A stretch of 64,000 nucleotides of DNA from Acanthopleura granulata (GCA_016165875.1 JABBOT010000014.1:10449871-10513870); one strand, 5' to 3'; positions 1 through 15,100 are shown, numbered from the stretch's first letter. Notes: generated by a model from the sequence alone, not told the origin. Program-made: numbers and translations.

Positions 1-13
1 CTGCACAATAATC

Positions 14-292
14 GTGTTTTGTTGTGGAACACACACACAATCATGTGTGTATTGCTGTGGAACACACACAATGTGTGTTGTTGTGGACCCCATGTACAAT
101 GGAGTGTGCCTTGTTGTGGAACGCAGGCACAGTGGCGTGTGTATTGTTGTGGAACGTGCACAATGGCATGTGGATGGTTGTAGAACACATGCACAATGGC
201 GAGTGTATTGTTGTAGAACACATGCACATTGGCATGTGCATTGTTGTGGAACACATCCACAGTGGCATGCATATAGTGGGTGTATAAATTAG
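14..292. repeat. Degenerate ~33-36 bp minisatellite
   Basis: About eight imperfect units around the core TTGTTGTGGAAC and CACAATGG, GT/CA-rich. Open frames on both strands here are by-products of the repeat. It may continue to the left of the window. Confidence 0.8.
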
Positions 293-2394
293 TACACTGT
301 CCCTTTCAGAGAGTCTAGCCCTATAATATTCTTGTTGGCAGTGTTGTGCCTATACCTTGCCTGCACAATGAACAGTGCCATATTAAATCAGTGCTTGGCA
401 AGCACATATACTTCTATAAATACAGAAATCCCTGAGAAAATACAGCCTATGTCTTGCCAAGGCAGGGCAAACTACTGCCATGACAGCAGAATGCCTATTG
501 GTACAGTATAATCATGGTCTTTACATATTCCCAGCTACTCTCCGTTTCTCAATGTTGCAATTGTGAACAAATTTAGACAATTGAAGCTTGCTATGATTTA
601 TACATGTGTTGCCAAAACTTCATTATTGCCCACTAAGTAAAGATGTGGCCCTTTAATATTACATCTTAAATTATGCATCATTTTTCATTCTATTTTGTAT
701 ATACATACATCGTGAATGTTTGGAATGGTCTTACAGACACCACTGAAAACTGATCATCATTTTTTCCCCATGTATTAAATTAATCTTATTTCATTATCAC
801 TTACTGAATCAGAATCGAAGTGAAAAGTGACAAGTAAAAACTGACACCTTTTTAGCCTTTACAAACAAAAAAAAATTTGCACAGCTCAATGTCGACCTTC
901 AGAAGTCACAGTCAACATATAATGTACACAATCTTGCATTACTGTCTTTGAAATTCATGCATAATTCCCTGTCAGTACTTTTCGTTGGTGGCATGTCTAC
1001 ACCAAATCTTGCGGTCATGAGAGAGTAAATCCTTCAAAGCCAGCAAAATCTGAACCTGGTTACGAACAAAAGCAAGCATACTACTGTGGCCTTATTTTCA
1101 TTTTTCAGACAAAACCAACACAACATTATGTCCCTAAATACTAAAAAAGTGAAAAAGAAGGAATAAGTATGATTTCCAAGAACAAAGGGAAAAAGTGGAA
1201 TGAGGTAAGAAAATGCATTGCATCAGCCTTGCTTATTTTGGGTTTGTATTTTTTTTTTTGTTTTTTTTCACAAACCAAATCTCTATCACAGATCATTTAC
1301 AACAGCTAGATCATGAGATTGCTCTCACCTTACCAGTAAATTTACTGAAGTAACAACAAACATTAAATTACACGTTCTTATTTTCCTAACTTTTTCCAAA
1401 AACTACCACATACATGTTCAAGTATCATAATCACAATGAGCCAGGCATTCACATACACGTGTCCTGTGTTAATTCATATATCTTGACATATTTGCACTTT
1501 CTACATCTATATTTACCAGCACAGCACAAAAAAATATCACACATAAGATGTTGAAACTTAAACCAGAGATATATGTAGCTTCAGACAACTTACAAGAAGG
1601 GGAGTATTAAGACAAAATGGAAATTAAAATTTTCTTTAAAACTAAGTTCCCTGTGGTAAGAGTTCAAACACTCACACGTCAATCTTACCTTCAAACACAT
1701 ATAACTACAGATGATATGTGTAGGTTCCTAATTTTAACCCCAGAGGCACAGGCAAAAAAAACTTTCAACCACAGCTGAATAGCTTAAGGAATGGCATTAC
1801 TTAAGTTAAAACTGGCCTTGTGAAACGTGCTTAATTACTGCTTGTTAAACACGAAATTTGTCACAATCATGAATTGTACGTCAACAGACATGTACATTAA
1901 ATTCTCACTAAGAGTCTGCTAAAATAACAGTATTATCACATCCAACTGAATAAAAAACTTAACACTATTTAATACCAATCCCTCATTTGGTAACCCTTGA
2001 CACAGTTATGATGTTAGTACCATGAAAATGTGTGCTACAGAAACAAAGTCAAAAGTACAACTACATTTATAAATGTATGTATTTGTAAACCTGAAAAAGT
2101 TCTCACATAAAAATAAAGAAATGACCATAAAAAATGTTAACAGGTAATATATTTTTCCCTTCAGAAGAGGCCTGTTGCACTTTTTGATATGTGAAATGCT
2201 GAGGGAGCCAGTGTAGAAAAATACTGTTCTCAGCATACATACTACACACATACACTGTAAATGACCTTGAATTTAATCTAAAAATGCATATTTTACAGGG
2301 AAATAAACATTATAAAATAGTACTTTTGATACAGATAATTACACCTAGGATACCACCCTATTAAGATATCAAGAGACACTTTGGAAATCAAGCA
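293..2394. other. FBXL4 3' flank and probable 3' UTR, no feature recognised
   Basis: AT-rich single-copy-looking sequence downstream of the FBXL4 stop. No coding exon, SINE or clear canonical minus-strand AATAAA was found, so the transcript end is not placed. Confidence 0.5.
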
Positions 2395-2862
2395 AAATAT
2401 GCAACATAGTCATGGGTGTACTTTTAGGTCATCTATGGTACATCCCCAATCTAACTATGCAACATGGTTTTGGCTGTAATTTTAGGCCATCTACGGTACA
2501 TGCCCAATCTAACTATGCAACATGGTTTTGGCTGTAATTTTAGGCTATCTACGGTACATGCCCAATCTAACTATGCAACATAGTCATGGGTGTACTTTCT
2601 GGTCATCTACGGTATATGCCCAATCTAACTATGCAACCTAGTCATGGGTGTACTTTTAGGTCATCTACGGTACATGCCCAATCTAACTATGCAACATAGT
2701 CATGGGTGTAATTTTAGGTCATCTACGGTACATGCTCAATCGAACTATGCAACCTAGTCATGGGTGTACTTTTAGGTCATCTACGGTACATGCCCAATCT
2801 AACTATGCAACATAGTCATGGGTGTAATTTTAGGTCATCTACGGTACATGACCAATCTAAAA
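2395..2862. repeat. 58-bp minisatellite in FBXL4 3' UTR or flank
   Basis: About eight units of exactly 58 bp, built on ATCTAACTATGCAACATAG and TCATCTACGGTACATGCCCA. The array ends about 120 bp beyond the FBXL4 stop codon, so it is probably transcribed as 3' UTR. Confidence 0.85.
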
Positions 2863-2983
2863 CTTTCCATTTTATAACTAAACCATCAACCAACTGAATA
2901 AAAAGAAGTGTAAAAATGTTACAAAACTAATACATGTTTACAGATTAAATCAATCATTTTTTCTGTTTCACAGAAAAACCTGG

Positions 2984-3113
2984 CTAGCTTTGGTAGCTCT
3001 GTTTTATATTCACATGAGGATAGCGCTGCGCCCAGTCTTCGACGTTCCTAAAATCTATGTGATGACAAAAGGAAACGTCGAACATTCTCATTTTCTTGCA
3101 ATTATCCAGAATC
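2984..3113 (-). CDS. FBXL4: FBXL4 coding exon 15 (C-terminal LRR and stop)
   Basis: Residues 532-574 and TAG. Acceptor TTCTTCGCAG. It encodes ILDNCKKMRMFDVSFC and a short tail ending IKQSYQS, matching the C-terminus of FBXL4. Confidence 0.93.
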
Positions 3114-6100
3114 CTGCGAAGAAAAATTGATGATATTCATCAACTAAATTACCTTTTATAATTCTCTGTTTTTGCACGTGACAAGCACAAAGCGAATTAT
3201 TGCAGTTACAGGTGCTTAAATGAACAATTCCATGAGTATTTACTCCGTAATATCTACCTACTGAAGGTGAGTGTAGCATTTTTCCAAAAACCGATTCACT
3301 TTGCTTCATGTATGTACTTAATAAACATACTTTCTCTAACACGTTTTGTGACAACACGAAAATGAAAGCTGAAGTTCTACACACGACTTCAGAGCAGGTC
3401 ATCAGCTTCCCTCCCCCACCCCCCCTCAACCAACTGTGCCAGTCCCACCATCTCACTAGTCACAGTCAGGTTTTGTAACTGTTCCCAAAATTCACTTGTC
3501 AACATGCAGATCTCAAGTAAAACCGATCTTACTGAAGCCAGATCTAGTACTGGCTTCCCATATTCACTTGTTAACATGAAAATGTCAAGTAAAACTGATC
3601 TCAATGAAGTCAGATCTAGTAGAGGCTTCCCATATTCACTTGTTAACATGAAAATGTCAAGTAAAACTGATCTCAATGAAGTCAGATCTAGTACTGGCTT
3701 CCCATATCCACTTGTTAACATGAAAATGTCAAGTAAAACTGATCTCAATGAAGTCAGATCAAGTACTGACTTCCCATATTCACTTGTTAACATGAAAATG
3801 TCAAGTAAAACTGATCTCAATGAAGTCAGATCTAGTACTGGCTTCCCATATCCACTTGTTAACATGAAAATGTCAATTAAAACTGATCTCAATGAAGTCA
3901 TATCTAGTAGTTGTTCCCAACATTCACTTGTTCTCCTCATACACTGACGGGGGTCCTCCAGGGCTCAGTCGGTTTGCGCACTAACGCAGTGCAATGATCC
4001 AAAGCCTCTCGCCAATGCGGTCACTGTGAGTTCAAGACCAGCTCATGCTGGCTTCCTCTCCGGCCGTACATGGGGAGGTCTGCCAGCAACCTGCGGATGG
4101 TCGTGGGTTTCCCCCGGGCTCTGCCTGGTTTCCTCCCACAATGATGCTGGCCGCCATTGTATAAGTGAAATATTCTTGAGTACAGCGTAAAACACCCATC
4201 AAATCAAATCAAATCAAATCATACACTGACCAGATCTGAAGAAATGCCTTTCTTTCAGCTGATCCACTGTTTATCCAATCAAATTCTTGCCTCCTTATTT
4301 TGGGAAGTGAAGTCAACAATTCTTTATTTTTGTATTACATATCAGACAGTTGTGGTCTGAATTGAAGAATGACAAATGTTAGACTTCTAATTAACAATTA
4401 CACTCCTACATCAGGTCTTTATTTTCTTGAAACCATAGTGGCATGGATATATTGTTCATTACAAGAACTTACAAAGAAAAAAAACACAAAACAGAAATTG
4501 TACACTCCTGTTACAAAGATTACATGAACAATGGCTAAAAACGGCAAACCAGCTGTCCCAAAAAGTAGAAGAATTATGGTATATACAAAGGTTTTTGCTC
4601 CACTCAGCGAGGGCTCCATCAGACTAGCAACTACATGTACAGACCTAGTTTTAGTGACAAGTCAGCAGAGAGAGTAGCCAATAGATACAGCATTTACTAG
4701 AGAGACTGGTTCTACACAAGATCCAGTCAGCGACAGGGCTGTATAGCGGTCGGGCCAGGGGATATGATTTTAACTCGCTTGTTCAGATCTAGTCAGCAGC
4801 AAGTCAGTGAAGGGAGAAGCCGTCGGACATTCGATCTAAAGATTATTTTAATATTTCCAAATATTGCAAACATTACATTACACTTTGCAATCTTAATAAA
4901 GAACTTGCTTTATAGTTTTATTTATTTATTTATTTGATTGGTGTTTTACTCTAGAATATTTCACTTATACGACAGCGGTCAGCATTATGGTGGGAGGAAA
5001 CTTGCCAGAGCCCAGGGGAGGAATAAATTCTTCTTAAAATTACTAGAACTTTAATAGAGTAAAATCACAGTATAATTCCATGAAATTTTTCATTAACAGC
5101 TAATTGCCCTGCTGTATGAACTCTTGCACAGGGTCCACTTTCACAAAACTTCATAAATCAAGTTCTCGTTACTTTCCTGTTAATCACGTTGCCTTATGAC
5201 CATGTTTTTTCAGAGAAAAGTTACCAAAAATGTGACTCATAAAGTTTCGTGAATGCGGCTTCAGGAGCTTGAGTATTTTGCGAAAAGTCATGCGAATTCA
5301 CGTTATGTATCAAGAGGGGAGTTTCGAGTTCGAACTCTTTTATCGCCAAAGGTAAGAAAAGTGTTACTGTACCATGTGACTTGAGAAAAATGTTAGGCAA
5401 CTATTTACAATTAAATCTGCTATAACATGAGTGTCTAAAAAAAGCGTCACAGAACGTCATTTATACTGGACGAACTATGGTGAAAATTGAGGAGCTGAAG
5501 GTTTGTGAACTTACGAAGTTACTGAAGAAAAGAAACGTCATTTGTACCTCCCGAATATGGTGAGAGGGTGATCAGTAAAGCAAAGACAACAAACGTTGCC
5601 TAACATTTTCGACAAGTCACATGATACAGCAGGACTCTTTTTACCTTTAGCAGCAAAACAGTTCAAACTCGAAACTCCCATATCACCGTTCAATAATCAC
5701 AAAAACTGTCATGTCATTTCTCACCCTCTTTATACAGCACGCGCTTGCAGATGGTGTGCAAAAAAAAACTACAAAGTCACAGGTGACTTACACGTTCGGT
5801 CTGCTAACTCACCTTTCTGCGGACGTCACAGAAACCTCTCTGGTTCCCAGGATATCCAGCTGCTCCAGGTCCGGGCATTGCTCTGCTATCATCTCTAGGT
5901 CATCATCACACACAGACCTGCAACAGAACGAGGAATTACCCTCATTCTTCTAATTACTGCGGACATCTGTTCTGCTCTTTTCAGCTCGCATACATGTAAT
6001 TGTAAAAGGAATAAAAACTTTCTTTTTTTTTCTTCCATGGTTAGTTCATCTAATGACCAACATGCCCGTATCTTTACTTTTTCAAAAAACCTGCGAGAGA

Positions 6101-9100
6101 AATGTAATATTTTACTTTCAGCATGACTAATATTTTGTCCCAATAATTTGAAGAAATTACCCCTAATTCTGTCGTTAGATGAAAAAAGTACCCTGTGTGT
6201 CTAATCTCTTAAACGGACCATACTGTGACAACTGTGGGAAATTTAACTGAGACAAAGTTGTCTTACATCCTGTCAAGAAAAAGTCAATGACTTGACTATT
6301 ACAACATCAGAGCATTAAACTGTTACCAAACTGTTACCAAAGCAAACATGAGCTACTACATTTCAAATAAAGTTTAGCTTCTTTTTTTTAAGTGATACAT
6401 TTTACTTCATTTTAACTGTCAACTCCACCTCGTAGAGATGCTTCAGGGTTACTTTTAGAAGTCAGGAATTATTTTCATGACAGAAAAAACGTTAGAGTTG
6501 TAATCGTAAGACTAGTAACACTTTAAGGTCAGAGTGTGATCCTGAAAAACTTAAAGTGCCACTCTGGTCAGAATATAAATTGCGTTAAAATGTTACAATG
6601 ATATGAAAGAAATTCTACGCAGTAAGCCTAACACCATGTTTCAAAAAAGATTTTGATGAACAACACTATTTAACCCATATAACTGAAGATTCCTTGAAAA
6701 ACAAAATCTTCGGCTGTGTCCGTAAAATTTTCCTGATGTGACGTCATGATATTCCCTGTATGACGTCGAATCAGGCAGATGTGATGTTGAGTAAGGCATT
6801 TATGCTGGGATGACGTCAAGAGCGTTTGAAAGGGCAACGTCAATTGTGGAACACGTCAGCGATTGATGACGTCATGTGTTCATGTCTGACGTCACACCAG
6901 GCAAAGTGGAATGGACAGAGATATTTTGTTTCCATATACTCTGATGAAACGTACAATATCGGTTTTAATACGTTAAAATATTTTCACAATTTAAGAAAGC
7001 AATTCAGTCTATCCCAGTTTTTATCAATTCGCCTTGCTTTTAAGACACAGATGTTTTGACACCAAAGTATCTCTTTAAGGCGAAACACATTAATAGCTGA
7101 AGTTCCAATTTTTGTGGGAAACTTTGAAGAAATATTCTTGCGCCAAAAATGGGTCATCTTCCGGTGTGAAATGACCAGCACGAATGACCAGGACTTACCT
7201 GTTGGCTGTGAAGAAGAGCTTCTTGAGTTTGGGACAGTGTTTGGGGAGGACCCTGTAACAGCCTGTGCTAGAACGTAGAGTGGAACTGTGAACGAAAAAA
7301 AAGTCAACTTATTTGTGGAGATTATTGTATTGTTGGAGGTTTGCTGAGAAACTTTCATCTTGTTAGAAATTCAAACTGCCGATGTTTAGCTATCAAAGAC
7401 ATCCCCATACGAGATCAACAAGTCAGCTGGGGACCGAATTGCCACTGTGCGGAAAAAGGTACTCCATTCTGCTTCAGCCATGGTGTAAAATGGCACGTAA
7501 TTGCTACTCTTTAATCAGTCGCTTTCCGACCATCTAGGACCGTATTTACCTACCTAGGCGACAAGGTATTTACACAGACAGAAATTTATTTATTTCTTTA
7601 TTTATTTGATCAGTATTTCATGCTGTTTTTGAGAGTATTTCACTTATTTGATGGTGGCCAGGATTAACCATGGGGGGGGAAACTAGGCACAGTCCAGGGG
7701 AGTAGTCATAGCAACCAACATTGTTACTCTGCTAGAAGCTGTCAAAAGTCAACCACCAGGCAGCTTTGGTTTCGTATTAGATGTTGTGTTTCAATGACTA
7801 GGACACACGAGTTGCTGGTTCATAGTGGTTAGCATGCTAGTGCAGTACAACACATGAGCCCTTCCCTGGGAGGTCAAGCTTAGTTCAGGCATGGGAAGGT
7901 CTGCCAGTAACCTGCAGATGGTTGCACATTTCCTATGGGCTCTGTTAGGTTTCCTACCACCATATTGCTGGCTGCAGTTGTATAAGTGAAGTATTCTTAA
8001 TACTGCATAAAACACCAAATAAATAAATAAATATAAAGTTTGTTGGAGATAAGTGGTCCTTCACCAGTTTGTTATATCCCTTAAACTTGCTCTGCAGGTT
8101 AAACACTTCTGCACACTGTAGATGTGCTAATGATGCTAAGGTTACCACTTACATCCAGCCCAGGTCTATCTCCTCCAGTAGAGGGCAGTTCACAGCCAAG
8201 GCTGTCAGTCCCACCTCACTCAGAGACTTCCATCTCCACATGTCCAACGACTTCAGGCCCCTGAAGGCAGAGAGAATTGCTATGAATATCCAATACATAA
8301 ATATCACCAGGTAGGTACATGTAAGTTACAATCAATATCCAACATATGAGTATCAAGCCCATAGGTGTGATGGGGTGGAGAACTTACAATGAATACCTCT
8401 TACCTGAATATCCAACCCATGGGTCAGAGAGAACTTACGATGTATACCTCTTACCTGAATATCCGACCCATAGGTCAGAGAGAGCGTACGATGAATACCT
8501 CTTACCTGAATATCCAACCCATAGGTCAGAAAGAGCTTACAATGAATACCTCTTACCTGAATATCCAACCCATAGGTCAGAGAGAACTTACAATGAATAC
8601 CTATTACCTGAATATCCAACCCATAGGTCACAGAGAACTTACACAGAAGACCCATTCACACAAATAACAGGCTTAATGGGTAGAGCAAGTTCCAATTAAT
8701 ATCCCATCAGCGACAAATAGAATTTGTACAATGAATACCAATTACCTGTATATTCAATCCACAGGGTAGAGAATTTACAACGGATACAGATTACCTAAAT
8801 ACCTGACTTACAGAGTGGAAAACTGACCACGAATCCTCATTACACAAATATTGCATTTATTTGTTTGTTGGATTGGCGTTTTATGCCATACTCAAGAATA
8901 TTTTACTTGTACAGCATAATAGAGGGAGAAAACTGAGCCGAACCTGTGGGAAACCATCGACAATCCGCAGGCTGCTGGCAGACCTTCCCACGTACAGCCG
9001 GAATGTAAGCAAACATGAGCTGGACTTGAACAGCGACCGCATTTGTGAGAGGCTCCTAGGTCATTACGCTGCACCAGCACACTTACCACCTCAACCACGG

Positions 9101-12100
9101 AGGCACCCCATAAATATCATATCAAAGGCAGATACATCAAATTACATTGGTCATTCATAACCTGATCCAAACGGTAGAGAATTTTCAATATATACACATC
9201 TCCTACCCACAAGGTGGCACACAAGTGGTCTTCAACAAATGTTAGACTGTACAATCAGTCCCACAAGTGTTGTGAAGGGTCACTTTCCCCGAGTTCCCAC
9301 AAACACTTAGAGTAGGGAATCTACAAACCCTCCGCCCAAGGCCAGTTCAGAATCCACCCCAAATGTAAAGTAAGCACTATTAAAAGAGAATATACTGGAG
9401 AAGTTATATATCATGACTTGTGTATATGCCATGGCTTAATAAAGAAGCTTTGCAAGCTGCAACCTAAATAGAAGTATTGGAAAATCACGCTTTTTCTGAA
9501 AATTTCTGCGATATAGGGACAAAATCCTAATTAATCAACTTAAGGGTAGCCCATTCTCTAAACTGTGACCCAAGAATATCCATATGACATTAGTATCGTA
9601 TTGCAAATACATCAACTGGCTGCAGCAAACATTGGTTTCAGATGTTCAATGTTTCTGTGATGTCACATCACAACTGTTTCTGCAGAGAACAGAATGAAAA
9701 GTAAGCGTCAATTCTGCAGGAGCTTTGCCAAGCGACCTTCTACATCCATATATGGTGATGCTCATTACTTTTCACGCATACATTAAATTTCGTACTTCAG
9801 GTCGACATAGACCTCCTGTAATTCTCCGACGTGTCCACATATCTGCAAGGCATTTATTCAAGCGTATTCTGCAGGCATTTATCTTGTGTAGACGGATAAA
9901 ATTATACTTTTTGTGAAGACCTGAAACTGGCAAATCCCACCAAAGTAGTTTTGTTTCCAAAATCAAATTAAAAATACGCATGAATTGCACTGAAATTTGC
10001 TCTTTCATATGCAAAAGGTTGAGGAAATGGGGTACTCAGAGAATTAAGTGTAAAAACACTGTGTAAAAACAGAAAATCACAAGAGGCCAAGGGTGCCATT
10101 TTCTGAAAGTGCATAAGTCACCAATTGGACGAAATATACAGATCGTTCAGTTTGAACTGTTAAACTGAAAATCTGCCATAATTCTGGGGTATAGCCTCTA
10201 CAACTCCTACACAACCAGTTCCCCCTTCTTACACACAAGTCAGCGTGCTTCTACTTGCTCGCACCTGCAATTTGTAGCTATTTCCTCCAATAAGGTGTCA
10301 TGCTGAGATAAGCAGGTACAAGAACCAAGATTCAAATGTTCCAGCTTTTGACATCCTCTGAAACATATAAATACCATTTCAACATGCTTAATAAACAATT
10401 CGCACATCTAGATTGATTCTGATATACAGTAATTATCAATATATATACATAATATCAATATTATTTCACTTGAAAACAAACAAGTTGGTTGCATCAAGGC
10501 TTCTTATGATATAAATAAATCAAATACGATATGTAAAGTTATTCCAAATTGCAGGACAAAAAAAAAAACCACTGTTCATACAGCTGTACCATTTTAGGAA
10601 TAATTTTACTAAATACTCTGCGTTCTTTAACTTTAAAAGAAACTGTGGGCTCACAGAAATTAGGACAAGGATATTGTCAAATAATTTTACATAAATTAAA
10701 TATTACTGCAAAAAAAAAAAAATAAATGAAAAATAAATTAAAAAAAAATACCTGACAATTTTTTTGACAGCCACGGCATCCACTTGTGTCCGGTAGAGAT
10801 TCAGTCTCCGTAATGAGGTAAGTTTGCCAAGTGATGATAAACCAGGAGTGCCCACCTCCTCATACGAGCTTAAGTCTAACTCTGGGAAAACAACAACAAC
10901 AACTCTGTTCACATCTACTGTAATTCACCTTAAGTTTAGCAGTTTTCAAATGACAGATATTGCTAGATTATGACTGATTCATCTTCCTAACAGGGCTACT
11001 TAAGATTTTCGTTTTTTTTTTTTTGTGAAGTCTAATGTCTTAGAAGAAAAAAATAACTGTTGGCATTAAAAGTATCATGGTAAGGCCATCATATGCTTCT
11101 GAGAATGCATTATTACATACTAAACCCTATGTGAAATAGAGTCACTCAAGACATGAAAACACAATTAAATTGTTTTCAAGACACTACAGCTATACCACAA
11201 TACACTGGTTAAGAGTAGAAAACCTTCTGATCACAAAAATACCTTCCACAGGTACAAAGCATCACAGGTATTCATACCCTTCATTTCTTTTCACATTTAG
11301 GCCCACTCTTTGATTTTATATACCCTAAATGACGTAAAATTTCTACCATGATTAAGTTGCTCATTTTTTCTGATTCCTAGATTTCTACTGACATTAGAAA
11401 GATGGTTTTTGAGGTTTGATTAAAAGGAAAGATAGTATTCTGCTGGAAAAAACTAAGTTTCAGCATTAAGGTACGAAAAAATTCACATAAATTTGCCTCT
11501 AAAATGCAATTTAGGGGGCACCAAAGTTTAGGTCATTTACAGTATTTGATTGCAGTTTAACAGGATTCTCAAGAATTTTTCACTTACATCTGAGATACAG
11601 TACACATTAAGGGCCCATTTTTTCCTGTGAAACAAATGCTTTGTCCTCATAAGCCAGCAATGGTCTTTTTTTTTTTGTTAGGATACAATCATTAATAAAG
11701 CACTTGATGAATTTAATCAGAGGTGACATACCCTGTAGTGCTGGACAGAGGCTGGACAAGTGGAGAATGACAGAATTGACAAGATCACAGCTGACATAAA
11801 TCACAGGTGACATTACCTTGTAGTGCTGGACAGAGACTGGACAAGTGGAGAATGACAGAGGAATTGACAAGATCACAGCTGACATAAATCACAGGTGACA
11901 TTACCCTGTAGTGCTGGACAGAGACTGGACAAGTGGAGGATGACAGAGGAATAGCTGGCATAAATCACAGGTGACATATCTTGTAGTGCTGGACAGAGAC
12001 TGGACAAGTGGAGGATGACAGAGGAATTGACAAGATCACAGCTGACATAAATCACAGGTGACATATCTTGTAGTGCTGGACAGAGACTGGACAAGTGGAG

Positions 12101-15100
12101 GATGACAGAGGAATTGACAAGATCACAGGTGACATAAATCACAGGTGACATTACCGTGTAGTGCTGGACAGAGGCTGGACAAGTGGAGGATGACAGAGGA
12201 ATAGCTGGCATAAATCACAGCTGACATATCTTGTAGTGCTGGACAGAGACTGGACAAGTGGAGGATGACAGAGGAATTGACAAGATCACAGCTGACATAA
12301 ATCACAGGTGACATTATCTTGTAGTGCTGGACAGATACTGGACAAGTGGAGGATGACAGAGGAATTGACAAGATCACAGCTGACATAAATCACAGGTGAC
12401 ATTACCTTGTAGTGCTGGACAGAGACTGGACAAGTGGAGGATGACAGAGGAATAGCTGGCATAAATCACAGGTGACATATCTTGTAGTGCTGGACAGAGA
12501 CTGGACAAGTGGAGGATGACAGAGGAATTGACAAGATCACAGCTGACATAAATCACAGGTGACATTACCTTGTAGTGCTGGACAGAGACTGGACAAGTGG
12601 AGGATGACAGAGGAATAGCTGGCATAAATCACAGCTGACATATCTTGTAGTGCTGGACAGAGACTGGACAAGTGGAGGATGACAGAGGAATTGACAAGAT
12701 CACAGCTGGCATAAATCACAGGTGACATATCTTGTAGTGCTGGACAGAGACTGGACAAGTGGAGGATGACAGAGGAATTGACAAGATCACAGCTGACATA
12801 AATCACAGCTGACATATCTTGTAGTGCTGGACAGAGACTGGACAAGTGGAGGATGACAGAGGAATTGACAAGATCACAGATGACATAAATCACAGGTGAC
12901 ATTACCGTGTAGTGCTGGACAGAGGCTGGACAAGTGGAGGATGACAGAGGAATAGCTGGCATAAATCACAGCTGACATATCTTGTAGTGCTGGACAGAGA
13001 CTGGACAAGTGGAGGATGACAGAGGAATTGACAAGATCACAGCTGACATAAATCACAGGTGACATTATCTTGTAGTGCTGGACAGAGACTGGACAAGTGG
13101 AGGATGACAGAGGAATTGACAAGATCACAGCTGACTTAAATCACAGGTGACATTATCTTGTAGTGCTGGACAGAGACTGGACAAGTGGAGGATGACAGAG
13201 GAACAGATGACAAAAATCACAGCTGACATTACCTTGTAGTGCTGGACAGAGACTGGACAAGTGGAGGATGACAGAGGAATAGCTGGCATAAATCACAGCT
13301 GACATATCTTGTAGTGCTGGACAGAGACTGGACAAGTGGAGGATGACAGAGGAATTGACAAGATCACAGCTGACATAAATCACAGGTGACATTATCTTGT
13401 AGTGCTGGACAGAGACTGGACAAGTGGAGAATGACAGAGGAATTGACAAGATCACAGCTGACATAAATCACAGGTGACATTACCTTGTAGTGCTGGACAG
13501 AGACTGGACAAGTGGAGGATGACAGAGGAATAGATGGCATAAATCACAGGTGACATATCTTGTAGTGCTGGACAGAGACTGGACAAGTGGAGGATGACAG
13601 AGGAATTGACAAGATCACAGCTGACATAAATCACAGGTGACATATCTTGTAGTGCTGGACAGAGACTGGACAAGTGGAGGATGACAGAGGAATTGACAAG
13701 ATCACAGATGACAAAAATCACAGCTGACATTACCTTGTAGTGCTGGACAGAGACTGGACAAGTGGAGGATGAAAGAGGAATAGCTGGCATGAATCACAGG
13801 TGACATACCCTGTAGTGCTGAACAGAGGCTGGAGAAGTGGAGGATGACAGAGGAATTGACAAGGTCACAGCTGACATAAATCACAGGTGATATACCTTGT
13901 AGTGCTGGACAGTGGCTGGACAAGCTGAAGATGACAGAGGACATTACCTTGTAGTGCTGGACAGAGACTGGACAAGTGGAGGATGACAGAGGAATAGCTG
14001 GCATAAATCACAGCTGACATATCTTGTAGTGCTGGACAGAGACTGGACAAGTGGAGGATGACAGAGGAATTGACAAGATCACAGCTGACATAAATCACAG
14101 CTGACATTACCTTGTAGTGCTGGACAGAGGCCGGACAAGTGAAGGATGACAGAGGAACAGATGACATAAATCACAGGTGATATACCTTGTAGTGCTGGAC
14201 AGTGGCCGGACAAGCTGAAGATGACAGAGGAATTGACAAGGTCACAGCTGACATAAATCACAGGTGACATTACCTTGTAGTGCTGGACAGAGACTGGACA
14301 AGTGGAGAATGACAGAGGAATAGCTGGCATAAATCACAGGTGACATACCCTGTAGTGCTGAACAGAGAATGGACAAGTGGAGGATGACAGAGGAATTGAC
14401 AAGATCACAGCTGACATAAATCACAGGTGACATATCTTGTAGTGCTGGACAGAGACTGGACAAGTGGAGGATGACAGAGGAATAGCTGGCATAAATCACA
14501 GCTGACATATCTTGTAGTGCTGGACAGAGACTGGACAAGTGGAGGATGACAGAGGAATTGACAAGACCACAGCTGACAAAAATCACAGCTGACATTACCT
14601 TGTAGTGCTGGACAGAGGCCGGACAAGTGAAGGATGACAGAGGAACAGATGACATAAATCACAGGTGATATACCTTGTAGTGCTGGACAGTGGCCGGACA
14701 AGCTGAAGATGACAGAGGAATTGACAAGGTCACAGCTGACATAAATCACAGCTGACATTACCTTGTAGTGCTGGACAGAGGCCGGACAAGTGAAGGATGA
14801 CAGAGGAACAGATGACATAAATCACAGCTGACATTACCTTGTAGTGCTGGACAGAGGCCGGACAAGTGAAGGATGACAGAGGAACAGATGACATAAATCA
14901 CAGCTGACATTACCTTGTAGTGCTGGACAGAGGCTAGACAAGCGGAGGATGACAGAGGAATTGACAAGATCACAGCTGGCCAATCTCAAACAGGTTAGAG
15001 TAGCACCGCAGATGGATAGGAGGCTGAAATGAGGAAAACGAACGACAATATTCTAACTCTGTTTACAGCTTCTCCTTATTACTTGTAACATCATTTGCAT

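Noticed and set aside
3389..3947. Frames on both strands built from 24-residue repeats
   Set aside because: The 72-bp minisatellite is a multiple of three and stop-free on both strands. No homology to a protein repeat was recognised.
3949..4050. Possible tRNA gene from A- and B-box matches
   Set aside because: The cloverleaf does not close and the same head occurs in many copies with SINE bodies. It is a tRNA-derived SINE head.
11607..14973. Series of minus-strand frames of 71-141 codons with LHLSSLCPALQ repeats
   Set aside because: They are read-throughs of the exon 9-derived array. Only the authentic exon at 14914-15023 fits the gene model.
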